Assembly (NCBI RefSeq): GCF_016424485.1
Contig: NZ_JAELUP010000117.1
Location: forward strand, 62,001 to 126,000
DNA from: Paenibacillus roseus
GTDB taxonomy: Bacteria > Bacillota > Bacilli > Paenibacillales > Paenibacillaceae
Reading direction: 5' to 3'
DNA length: 64,000 bases
The position numbers and the translations under genes were made by a program. This document shows positions 36,571 to 43,443 of this stretch, piece by piece. Position 1 is the stretch's first letter. Every line of letters begins with the position of its first letter. Under the pieces are notes generated by a model. The model searched no databases. It saw only the letters and a list, made by a program, of their open reading frames with translations, and had not been told where the DNA came from.

Positions 36571-36619
36571 TGGCTCAACCTTAAAATCAGTGCTTGACAA
36601 ACAGGAGAAAGCAGCGAAG

Positions 36620-36720
36620 GGCAGAGGAATTCTGGAGAAACGATAGTGCTCGCCTTTAAAGCCCGATTCCCCTGCAAACCTCATTAAATAGGAATCCGGC
36701 TTTAACAGCGATCGGAAAAA
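36620..36720 (-). repeat. Dispersed intergenic repeat, family 2, copy B
   Basis: Its reverse complement carries TTCCGATCGCTGTT, CGGATTCCT, AGGGGAATC, GGCGAGC and TTCTCCAGAATTCC in the same order as 26526-26630. It lies between the two halves of the family-1 repeat. Confidence 0.75.
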
Positions 36721-36784
36721 TCCTCTGCTCCGTAGCGTTCCTCGCCTCCCTAGAGGTCAAACTAATTTTGGTTTTTGAGCCCAA

Positions 36785-36811
36785 TTTATAAATGCTTATA
36801 TTTTTAAAAAA
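36785..36811. repeat. Family 1 repeat, AT-rich tail of copy B
   Basis: TTTATAAATGCTTATATTTTTAAAAAA here matches 20068-20094 almost base for base. It overlaps the stop codon of lpdA, so the repeat supplies the last few bases of that gene. Confidence 0.65.
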
Positions 36812-38228
36812 CGAATGAATCGCCATTTACAGCAAGCGCAGCTTCTCCTAAAGCTTCCGACAAAGTTGGATGCGGGTGAATCGTCTGCCCGATCTCCCAT
36901 GGCGTAGCTTCCAGCACTTGAGCCAGCACAGCCTCGGCTATCAGATCTGTAGCATGTGGGCCGATCATATGGACACCGAGTACATCGCAGGTCACCTCAT
37001 CCGCCACAACCTTTACGAATCCGTCTGTCGCACCAAGCACCCGTGCTTTGCCAAGCGCTGAAAAAGGAATTTTACCGATGCGGACATGATGTCCCTGCTT
37101 GCGGGCTTCGTGCTCGGTCAATCCGACAGAGGCAATCTCCGGGCGCGAATATACACAACGCGGCACTCTGCTTGCTACTAATGGCGCAGGCTTGTGCCCA
37201 CATATATGCTCGGCTGCGATAATTCCTTCATGTGCTGCCGCATGAGCCAACTGCAGACCGCCAACAACATCGCCGATCGCATAAATATGAGGCTCTGTTG
37301 TCTGCATCATGCCATTGATTTTGATAAAGCCATTGGCGAGCTGAATATCTGTATTTTCAAGCCCGATCTGGTCGGCATTTGCTTCCCGTCCAACCGATAC
37401 GAGCATTTTTTCCGCTTCAAGAACAACATGACCATCCGCTGTTTCGGCAGAAATACTTACAGTCCCGTTATCCGCATAACGACAAGAATTTGTATCCAGT
37501 TTGACACTCGTCAATATTCTCACCCCGCGCTTGCGGAGAATTCGCTCGAGTTCAACCGAGATGTCCAAATCTTCCCCTGGCAGTAAGCGCGAAGCGGCTT
37601 CCACCAGCGTTACATCTACTCCAAAATCGTTCATCATCGAAGCCCACTCCACACCGATGACGCCTCCGCCCACAATCAGCAGCGAACCAGGAAGCTCATT
37701 CAGTTCAAGCGCATCATCACTTGACAAAATGGATTTCCCGTCCGGCGCAAGCCCAGGCAAATGACGTGTTCTGGAGCCGGTAGCAATAATAAGGTTCGCC
37801 GAAACCACCGTTTCCATTTCACCATCAGCCAGTTCTACAGCCACTGCGCCGCTACGAGGCGAAAATATGGACGGCCCGATAATCCGGCCTTTGCCATTAA
37901 TAATTTGAATACCGTGCTTGCGCATTAAATAATGCAAACCATTGAACAAATCCTCAACCGTTTTACGTTTTCGTTCCTGAACCGCCTCGTACCGCAGGGT
38001 AACATCGCTCGCAGTAATGCCATAAGCGTCTGCTTCCTTTACCGTATGATAAACCTCTGCACTGCGCAAAAGCGCCTTGCTCGGTATACACCCTTTATGC
38101 AGACAAGTTCCGCCAAGCTTGTCCATTTCAATGATTGCGACTTTCTTTCCGAGCTGTGCAGCGCGAATCGCCGCAGTATATCCCCCGGGTCCGCCCCCTA
38201 AAACGGCAACATCTACTTCAATCGTCAT
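36804..38228 (-). CDS. lpdA: Dihydrolipoyl dehydrogenase (E3)
   Basis: A 474-residue FAD/NAD disulfide oxidoreductase that reoxidises the lipoyl arm of E2. FAD site GGGPGGYTAAIRAAQLG, redox pair in GGTCLHKGCIPSK, NAD site GGGVIGVEWA and the catalytic HPHPTLSE dyad region. GGAGG lies 7 bp before the ATG. It is the first bkd gene in transcription order; the C-terminal codons run into a repeat. The housekeeping pyruvate dehydrogenase E3 would be elsewhere. Confidence 0.96.
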   Translation of the reverse strand: MTIEVDVAVLGGGPGGYTAAIRAAQLGKKVAIIEMDKLGGTCLHKGCIPSKALLRSAEVYHTVKEADAYGITASDVTLRYEAVQERKRKTVEDLFNGLHYLMRKHGIQIINGKGRIIGPSIFSPRSGAVAVELADGEMETVVSANLIIATGSRTRHLPGLAPDGKSILSSDDALELNELPGSLLIVGGGVIGVEWASMMNDFGVDVTLVEAASRLLPGEDLDISVELERILRKRGVRILTSVKLDTNSCRYADNGTVSISAETADGHVVLEAEKMLVSVGREANADQIGLENTDIQLANGFIKINGMMQTTEPHIYAIGDVVGGLQLAHAAAHEGIIAAEHICGHKPAPLVASRVPRCVYSRPEIASVGLTEHEARKQGHHVRIGKIPFSALGKARVLGATDGFVKVVADEVTCDVLGVHMIGPHATDLIAEAVLAQVLEATPWEIGQTIHPHPTLSEALGEAALAVNGDSFVF

Positions 38229-38406
38229 CCGAAAACCTCCAATTGGTATAACCTTGCTCCTTACTGTTCCTTATTGCTATTGTAACTGTTTTTACTGGCT
38301 ATCGTAAACTCTATCCCGAATGTGCAACATGGACAGACGGAATGGAACAAGGTATCATAGGGATAATTATAATTGCAAAAGTTGTTTACGGTGGAGGAAG
38401 TAGAAA

Positions 38407-38706
38407 ATGGGAGTTATTATTGCACGATTTATAGCCGTCCTGTTGCTTGTCATTCCCGGAGCAGCTGCAACGGTTGGCTTTTTGAAAATGAAAGATTCGG
38501 TTTTTAATTATTTTTCAGGTTTCGGGAATGACGACAAGCTGATTCATTCATTTGCATGGGGGCAATTTCTACTTGGATTTATACTGTTTTTTGCTGGAGT
38601 GAGCTTTATCGGAGGCTGGATTTTCTTTCGTGACCGGAAACGAAATTATGTGGCTCCGCGCTTCCGAAAAAAAAGAACAAGACCTGAGAGACAAAAGAGT
38701 CAGTAA
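38407..38706 (+). CDS. DUF2627 membrane protein (YqzF-like)
   Basis: A 99-residue protein with two membrane helices (about 5-25 and 48-72) and a basic C-terminus ending in KKRTRPERQKS. Family function is unknown. GGAGG lies 10 bp before the ATG. It is divergent from lpdA, and in Bacillus the homologue also lies between spo0A and the bkd genes, which supports this being the native spo0A locus. Confidence 0.88.
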   Translation: MGVIIARFIAVLLLVIPGAAATVGFLKMKDSVFNYFSGFGNDDKLIHSFAWGQFLLGFILFFAGVSFIGGWIFFRDRKRNYVAPRFRKKRTRPERQKSQ

Positions 38707-38730
38707 TTATCATATCCGAGAGCTACATAC

Positions 38731-38773
38731 AGATGGACGGCTTCTGTTTCATGGAGCTATCCATCTTTTTTTA
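38731..38773 (+). terminator. Intrinsic terminator after the DUF2627 gene
   Basis: AGATGGA pairs with TCCATCT, with a partly paired loop, followed by TTTTTTT. Confidence 0.8.
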
Positions 38774-38828
38774 ATAGTATGACTATTGACCATCTATAAA
38801 CCGATGCCTGCAAGTCCTCATTAAACAA

Positions 38829-38876
38829 AGACCGCTTCTCTACTCACCTTGCGAAAGGCTAATAAAGAAGCGATCT
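38829..38876 (-). terminator. Terminator downstream of the spo0A 3' end
   Basis: On the minus strand AGATCGCTTCT pairs with AGAAGCGGTCT across an AT-rich loop, followed by TTGTTT. Its presence about 80 bp past the spo0A stop shows that this is the original chromosomal end of spo0A. Confidence 0.65.
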
Positions 38877-38953
38877 AAGATGTACTCTATTCCAGTACAT
38901 AAGGTATAAAATGCTGGCTGCGATTTTTTTTACTTTTCATAATTCTTACTCTC

Positions 38954-39121
38954 TCACGACACCTTGTGCTCAATCCGCAACTTATCCGCAACCATCGCAA
39001 TGAATTCACTGTTGGTCGGCTTTGACTTGCTGATATTGATTGTGTAACCAAACAAATGCGAAATGCTGTCGATGTTGCCGCGCGTCCACGCGACCTCGAT
39101 CGCATGACGGATGGCACGCTC
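38954..39121 (-). pseudogene. spo0A: Displaced 3' end of spo0A (last 55 codons)
   Basis: In the minus-strand frame ending at TGA 38954-38956 the translation begins ERAIRHAIEVAWTRGNID and ends with VADKLRIEHKVS, the C-terminal 55 residues of the sporulation master regulator Spo0A. It corresponds to Bacillus subtilis Spo0A from about residue 213. Upstream the match stops at once (ESAN instead of the SRV expected) and an in-frame TAG follows at 39134-39136. The receiver domain and the first part of the DNA-binding domain are absent. No start codon or ribosome site is evident. The break coincides with the edge of the prophage. Confidence 0.93.
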
Positions 39122-39136
39122 GTTTGCACTTTCCTA
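39105..39136. other. Probable prophage attachment site (integrase-side junction)
   Basis: Spo0A homology ends at about 39121 and phage-side sequence starts there. The core must lie at or just left of this point, within codons for ERAIRH. Its exact extent needs the second junction, outside the window. Confidence 0.65.
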
Positions 39137-39246
39137 CGTAATTTCATACGGTCAGTTTATCGCAATGCCTATAAGTTTTTGTATTTTTCCGCGGTAGTTT
39201 ATTGGAGCAATCAGCGTAAATTTAGCGCTATGGAGGGTACCGGTAA

Positions 39247-40281
39247 ATGTCTAATGAAACCCCTAAGTTTTTATTCGCATCAAAGCCGAAATATAACAGG
39301 AGCGTCGACTTGGAAACGCAACTATCTATGTTTCTAGAGGACAAACGGCTTGAACGTAAGTCAGACAGAACGATTAAGACGTACAAGCAATCAATTAATC
39401 AATTTATTAAGTGGTACAATGAAAATGGTAAGCCCGGGCTTACCAGTGAGACTATCCGAAATTTTACACATTACCTGACTTTCAAAAAGGTCAAATGGGA
39501 TGACCACCCCACTAATAACAGCGAACAAGTCGGTATAACTGCGCGTTCGGTAAATAACATAACGCGAAATCTAAAGGTTTTCACTAATTACTTACTGGCA
39601 GAAAGAGTGCTCTCAGAATCACCATTCAAGGGAGTTAAAAAGCAAAAAGAAAACAAAGATACATTTGAAATCTTTACTGATGAAGATGTTGAGAAACTCC
39701 TTGAGGGTCCAGTTAGGGGAGTATACACCGGTTTTCGAGACTTTTGTATGATGTTGGTGTTACTTGATACTGGGGTACGGGTTGGAGAGTTAGTCAATAT
39801 ACTTATATCAGATATAGATTTTAGACTTTTCCAAATAGTGATACGTGCGGAGACATCGAAGTCTAAGATGACTAGAGTAGTACCAATCTCCAAACGAACC
39901 GCGAAAGAATTGGAGAAGCTAATATCGTATATGAATCTCGATGATGATAATAATTACCTTTGGCTAACCCAATTCGGACATAGATATTACGGAGAAACAT
40001 TTAGTAAAAATTTGAAAATTTACGCCAAAAGAGTGGGAACGATAAGCGCACGCGTAAGTCCGCATACTTTCCGTCATTACATGGCCGTTTCATTCCTTCG
40101 GGGTGGCGGAGATTTAGTTGCTCTTTCTCGTATACTGGGACACGCCTCAATAGAAATCACACAGATATACGTTAAGTACACCGGCATAGATATAAGTAAA
40201 CAGCACGACAAGGCATCGCCTGTTGTCCGCCTTTTCGAGAAAGGAAACGAAAAGAAACGCGGTAAGCTTAAATTTAAATGA
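39247..40281 (+). CDS. int: Phage integrase, tyrosine recombinase
   Basis: 344 residues: an N-terminal SAM-like arm/core-binding domain (about 25-120) and a catalytic domain with Arg in GVRVGEL, a Lys in the SKSKMTRVVPI beta-hairpin, HTFRH, GHASIEITQ and the nucleophile Tyr in IYVKY. It recombines attP with attB, here inside spo0A, and with an excision factor could reverse it. ATGGAGGG lies 9 bp before the ATG. Base composition is more AT-rich than the late genes beside it. Confidence 0.95.
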   Translation: MSNETPKFLFASKPKYNRSVDLETQLSMFLEDKRLERKSDRTIKTYKQSINQFIKWYNENGKPGLTSETIRNFTHYLTFKKVKWDDHPTNNSEQVGITARSVNNITRNLKVFTNYLLAERVLSESPFKGVKKQKENKDTFEIFTDEDVEKLLEGPVRGVYTGFRDFCMMLVLLDTGVRVGELVNILISDIDFRLFQIVIRAETSKSKMTRVVPISKRTAKELEKLISYMNLDDDNNYLWLTQFGHRYYGETFSKNLKIYAKRVGTISARVSPHTFRHYMAVSFLRGGGDLVALSRILGHASIEITQIYVKYTGIDISKQHDKASPVVRLFEKGNEKKRGKLKFK

Positions 40282-40341
40282 CGTCACGCGTAATCCCGCC
40301 AAGCCCTCGCAGGCAAAGCGGGATTTTCCGTTTATCCGAAT

Positions 40342-41040
40342 CTATTTCACCGTAATCTCCACCGTCTTCGTCCCGCCGTCCCACGTCACCTTCGCGCCCA
40401 ACGCCTCGGCTACGGCCCGGACTGGTACGTAGGTAACGCCTTTTTCTACGTAGCCTTTTTCGGCCAACTCTTTCCCGTTCACCTTTACGATGGCTTCGAG
40501 CCTACCGTTCTTCTCATTCACTTTCGGTTCCTCCTTCGGTTTCATTTTCGCTTCGACCGCCTCCTTAAACGCAGCCCATCCCGTCCATTTACCGCCATCA
40601 TACATGAGCCGCGGGCATACTTTGCCGGACCAGTCGAAATGTCGGCGTAACTGCGTTATACCCCATCCCCGTTCCTTGAGCAGCCGGGCCACGAGTTCGG
40701 CCGCGTTATCCAGCGTTTTTGCGTAATTACCGGACTCGCAGATTTCAATGCCGATGCTCGTTCGATTTCCCGACTTGCCCCCGCTGCCGTCTCCAGCATG
40801 CCAAGCCGCTTCATCCAGCGGCAGACACTCAATGGCCTCTCGCTCATCTATTACGATGTGGTATGAGGCCGTCCGGCTATTCGCGGGATTGGTCAGCCAG
40901 GCCCTTTCGTTTGTGGCCGTAGACGAGGCATTGCCCGTGTTGTGAATCGTAATGGTATTCGGCTGCATTACGAGGCCGGGCCGCCTATTTGCCGGGGTGG
41001 ATTTCGGAATATGATTCGTTACGTATGTGCACGTCATCAT
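40342..41040 (-). CDS. Endolysin: N-acetylmuramoyl-L-alanine amidase with Cu-amine-oxidase-like stalk domain
   Basis: 232 residues. About 1-155 is an amidase_2 domain (zinc ligands in IHNTGN and ..KVCPRLM, with WHAGDG), which cuts the bond between MurNAc and L-Ala. About 175-232 is the short domain found at the N-terminus of copper amine oxidases (GVTYVPVRAVAEALGAKV), widespread in Paenibacillus surface proteins and possibly wall-binding. No signal peptide, so release needs the holin encoded just upstream, whose stop codon overlaps the start. Confidence 0.93.
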   Translation of the reverse strand: MMTCTYVTNHIPKSTPANRRPGLVMQPNTITIHNTGNASSTATNERAWLTNPANSRTASYHIVIDEREAIECLPLDEAAWHAGDGSGGKSGNRTSIGIEICESGNYAKTLDNAAELVARLLKERGWGITQLRRHFDWSGKVCPRLMYDGGKWTGWAAFKEAVEAKMKPKEEPKVNEKNGRLEAIVKVNGKELAEKGYVEKGVTYVPVRAVAEALGAKVTWDGGTKTVEITVK

Positions 41041-41450
41041 TTATCGTCTCCTTTACGCTTTAGTACCTCGATAATATCCGTAAGTTTTCCCGGCAGCGTA
41101 AGGCCCGCCCTCCCGATGTTCTCGGTTATACTTACGAGTTCATTTGCGATATAAAAATACGCGGCCGCCGTAATAACCACCGCGTTAAGCTCCATCAATA
41201 CGTCGATCCGGTGCGCCAGGATAATTACGAGCAGCATAAGCCCCTTTTTCGCCAGGCCCACGGATGCCACCGCCGAGTTAATCCCGCGGCCCTCCTTAAG
41301 CGACGCCGTAACTCCGGATATGATATCGACGGCCATCGCGATTAACAGAAACGTAAGTGCCTCCGACCAGCCGCCGAAAGCGAATCCGATCACTGCGCCG
41401 ATTCCGCCTGCCACCACGCCCGTTCCGGAATTTACCGTAAGAAAATTCAT
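41037..41450 (-). CDS. Holin, phage_holin_4 (TcdE/Cph1-like) family
   Basis: A 137-residue membrane protein with about three membrane helices (15-45, 63-80, 92-112) and a basic hydrophilic tail, fitting the toxin-secretion/phage-lysis holin family. It lets the amidase reach the wall at lysis. It overlaps the amidase start by 4 bp and its own ATG overlaps the stop of the small gene upstream. Confidence 0.9.
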   Translation of the reverse strand: MNFLTVNSGTGVVAGGIGAVIGFAFGGWSEALTFLLIAMAVDIISGVTASLKEGRGINSAVASVGLAKKGLMLLVIILAHRIDVLMELNAVVITAAAYFYIANELVSITENIGRAGLTLPGKLTDIIEVLKRKGDDK

Positions 41451-41641
41451 TATTCGGCGGCCCCCGTTTCATCTACGTTAAAAACCGCGAGCGCCGCGTC
41501 AATTTCCGCTTTCAACTCGGATAGGATTTCGGATTCGCGGCCCGGATGAAGCTGGAGGAACCCGTTGATTACGTTCTTAATTTCGGAAACCGGCTCGCCT
41601 GCGTTGACGAGGATTTCGAGTTTATGCGTGATTTGCGCCAT
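41450..41641 (-). CDS. Small phage protein in the lysis cassette, unknown
   Basis: 63 residues, acidic, predicted helical, no membrane segment. The start is ATG 41641 (MAQITHKLEIL) with AAAGGTGG about 6 bp upstream; the frame further up is not supported. Coupled to the holin by overlapping stop and start codons. It might modulate lysis; no family recognised. Confidence 0.7.
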   Translation of the reverse strand: MAQITHKLEILVNAGEPVSEIKNVINGFLQLHPGRESEILSELKAEIDAALAVFNVDETGAAE

Positions 41642-41690
41642 GTTTACGCCACCTTTTCGTAAAATATAGTTGAAAAAGGAAAACACTCCC

Positions 41691-41709
41691 ACTACGTCGA
41701 ATACGTAGT
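41691..41709. promoter_or_regulatory. Operator-like inverted repeat
   Basis: ACTACGT and ACGTAGT form perfect 7-bp arms around CGAAT, in the 108-bp gap between the divergent lysis cassette and the DUF2513 gene. A TTGAAA -35-like hexamer lies just to its left. Confidence 0.4.
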
Positions 41710-41749
41710 CCGTACGAACTAAAACTATGACAGAGGGAGCGTTTAATTA

Positions 41750-42124
41750 ATGAAACTGAATCACGAGTGTATGCGGGATGTTTTAATTACTATTGAAGAG
41801 ACTTTCCGGCCAGTAGATGCGAAAACTACCGGCACCCTTCACGGATATGAGCGTTTAAGCGGGTATTCATTGGATGACGTTAATTACTCAATACATCAAT
41901 TAAGAGACGCAAAGCTGCTCTGGACGAATAAGTTACCTGCCACGATATCCGGACAAGACTATTACACCGTAAGAGGACTGACGCCAGAAGGCCACGCCTT
42001 TATCGATGCAGTCCGCAAAGATACCGTTTGGGAAAAAGTAAAGACCAAGGCGGCCGCAATCGGGCTTGTTACGGTAAACACGCTTGTAGAAGTTGCTACG
42101 AACAAATTATCCGAATCAGTTTAA
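41750..42124 (+). CDS. DUF2513 protein, phage-borne
   Basis: 124 residues. About 1-95 looks like a winged-helix DUF2513 domain (YSLDDVNYSIHQLRDAKLL...YTVRGLTPEGHAFIDAVR), common in phages and islands. A short hydrophobic helix is at the C-terminus. It is on the plus strand inside a minus-strand late region, with its own AGGGAG ribosome site, so it is probably expressed separately, perhaps in the lysogen. DNA-binding role is inference. Confidence 0.8.
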   Translation: MKLNHECMRDVLITIEETFRPVDAKTTGTLHGYERLSGYSLDDVNYSIHQLRDAKLLWTNKLPATISGQDYYTVRGLTPEGHAFIDAVRKDTVWEKVKTKAAAIGLVTVNTLVEVATNKLSESV

Positions 42125-42408
42125 CGAACTTTTCCGGTCAAGACGAAACCGTCGTCACTCACGGAGCCGTAACCGGACCATGCTCGAACTACTTGCGCGA
42201 TGTCCCGAAGGAACTCCGCATATTTTTCCGCAGGGAAGCTCGCGGACAGTTCTGGAGCCGAAGCGTTAAAGTCGAACGTAATTGTCATCTGCGCAACGTC
42301 CGTTCCTTTTTGGGTAATCTCGTAGCCGGAGAATGACACGAGCGCCTTGTCTTCCAGAACTCCGCTTTTCCAGTTAATTGACCCGATTGTTTCGTTATTA
42401 GTGTGCAC
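42121..42408 (-). CDS. Small phage protein, paralogue of the gene at 42563
   Basis: 95 residues starting at GTG 42408, with GGAGGG 7 bp before it. The longer open frame to 42705 overlaps another gene and is rejected. It contains FPAEKYAEFLRDIAQVVRAW, matching PEKYADFMAKLVDVIREY of the other gene, so the two are paralogues. Unknown function; position between tail tip and lysis genes suggests a tail-associated or assembly role. Its stop overlaps the DUF2513 gene stop on the other strand. Confidence 0.72.
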   Translation of the reverse strand: MHTNNETIGSINWKSGVLEDKALVSFSGYEITQKGTDVAQMTITFDFNASAPELSASFPAEKYAEFLRDIAQVVRAWSGYGSVSDDGFVLTGKVR

Positions 42409-42431
42409 ACGTATTCCCTCCGTTTGTTTGA

Positions 42432-42566
42432 TTACTTCCGAAACTTTAAGATTGCCGCAGATACCCCCGCAGCCAGCAGTCCGATCCAACCATACTTTAC
42501 GAAGAACTGGCCGGGAGTGAGGTCGATCACATGACGGAACATCTCGGCTACCTTCTCCACGATCAC
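42432..42566 (-). CDS. Small single-span membrane protein
   Basis: 44 residues from GTG 42566: an amphipathic start (EKVAEMFRHVIDL), then one membrane helix (about YGWIGLLAAGVSAAIL) and a basic end KFRK. The GTG overlaps the TGA of the upstream gene by 4 bp (GTGA), pointing to translational coupling. Too short for standard ORF calling. Could be a lysis accessory or antiholin-like protein; no family recognised. Confidence 0.6.
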   Translation of the reverse strand: MIVEKVAEMFRHVIDLTPGQFFVKYGWIGLLAAGVSAAILKFRK

Positions 42567-42805
42567 AAAACCCCGTCTGAATTTCGTAGAATCGCGTAAG
42601 GAACACTTTCTCCGTTATATTCGCGGATGACATCGACCAGCTTCGCCATAAAGTCCGCGTATTTTTCCGGAGTAAATACGTCAAGGTCGTAATTTTCCAT
42701 CTCAAATCCGAACGTGACCGTAAGTTTACCGGTATACAAACTCTCTTGATTGATCGTGTAATCTACGAACCCTACAGAGTAATTGCGGTCATTTCCGTTT
42801 AACAT
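42563..42805 (-). CDS. Small phage protein with PEKYADF motif
   Basis: 80 residues, mixed alpha/beta, with FTPEKYADFMAKLVDVIREY in the second half. It resembles the gene at 42121-42408. GGAGGG lies 7 bp before the ATG. Unknown function. Confidence 0.75.
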   Translation of the reverse strand: MLNGNDRNYSVGFVDYTINQESLYTGKLTVTFGFEMENYDLDVFTPEKYADFMAKLVDVIREYNGESVPYAILRNSDGVL

Positions 42806-42840
42806 ACGTAATCCCTCCGATATTTTTATTTCGTAAAATT

Positions 42841-42871
42841 AAAAAGGCCGCCTACGTAATGTAGACGACCT
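42841..42871 (-). terminator. Phage terminator after the secreted stalk-domain gene
   Basis: On the minus strand AGGTCGTCTAC pairs with GTAGGCGGCCT (G-U pairs) around a 5-nt loop, then TTTTTAATTTT. Confidence 0.75.
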
Positions 42872-42887
42872 GGTATACGATACTATT

Positions 42888-43394
42888 TTATTGGGCCGAG
42901 TTGAGAGCGGTTAATTTTGTGTTCAGTTCCTTTAACTTCGCTTCGAGTTCGGGAATTTTCGCTCTTGCCGCCTCCTGTTCTTCTTTGGAGAAGCCGTTCT
43001 CTGGATTCGAAATAACTCGTTGTGTTTGGATGTCCAACCCTGTCTTGTCAATTTGGCCCTCAATTATCTTCAAGTCCGCCTCTTCGGGGGTTGTGGGATG
43101 ATTATTCTCATTCACGGATTCTTCACCTTCTGTCTCTGTTGTACTTACGTCTGATTCCAAATACACCTTACCGTCCTTGTACGTCACTTTATACCCGGCC
43201 GTCTCGTATGCTTTACGTAAAGGAGCGAGACTTGTTCCGTCAATGACTGGAGCTGAATCGAAAAGCTTTCCGTCCAAATAAACTTCCGTTTGACTGGTAA
43301 CTTTCTTACCTACGAAACTGATTGAATCGGCTGCGGCCGTCACTGATAATGTTAACGCTGCTCCTACAACTACGCCTACTACGAATTTTTTCAT
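42888..43394 (-). CDS. Secreted phage-encoded protein with copper-amine-oxidase-like stalk domain
   Basis: 168 residues. The N-terminus MKKFVVGVVVGAALTLSVTAAAD is a signal peptide. Residues 27-80 contain a degenerate stalk domain (EVYLDGKLFD, SLAPLRKAYETAGYKVTYKDGKVYLE) like the one at the end of the phage amidase. A Glu-rich linker and a helical C-terminus follow. It lies between tail tip and lysis genes but is exported, so it may change the host surface, for example for superinfection exclusion; this is inference. Confidence 0.8.
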   Translation of the reverse strand: MKKFVVGVVVGAALTLSVTAAADSISFVGKKVTSQTEVYLDGKLFDSAPVIDGTSLAPLRKAYETAGYKVTYKDGKVYLESDVSTTETEGEESVNENNHPTTPEEADLKIIEGQIDKTGLDIQTQRVISNPENGFSKEEQEAARAKIPELEAKLKELNTKLTALNSAQ

Positions 43395-43443
43395 AACAAC
43401 GCACTCTCCGTTCTAAATTGGTATATTTACGTAAATTATACCA

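Noticed and set aside
38887..39147. 86-residue open frame on the minus strand over the spo0A fragment
   Set aside because: It is a different frame of the same strand; the shifted frame gives the real Spo0A C-terminus, while this one is an Arg/Ser-rich artefact.
42409..42705. N-terminal extension of the 42121-42408 gene to a 194-residue protein
   Set aside because: The extension overlaps the 44-residue and 80-residue genes in another frame and lacks a ribosome site; a GTG with GGAGGG at 42408 is better.
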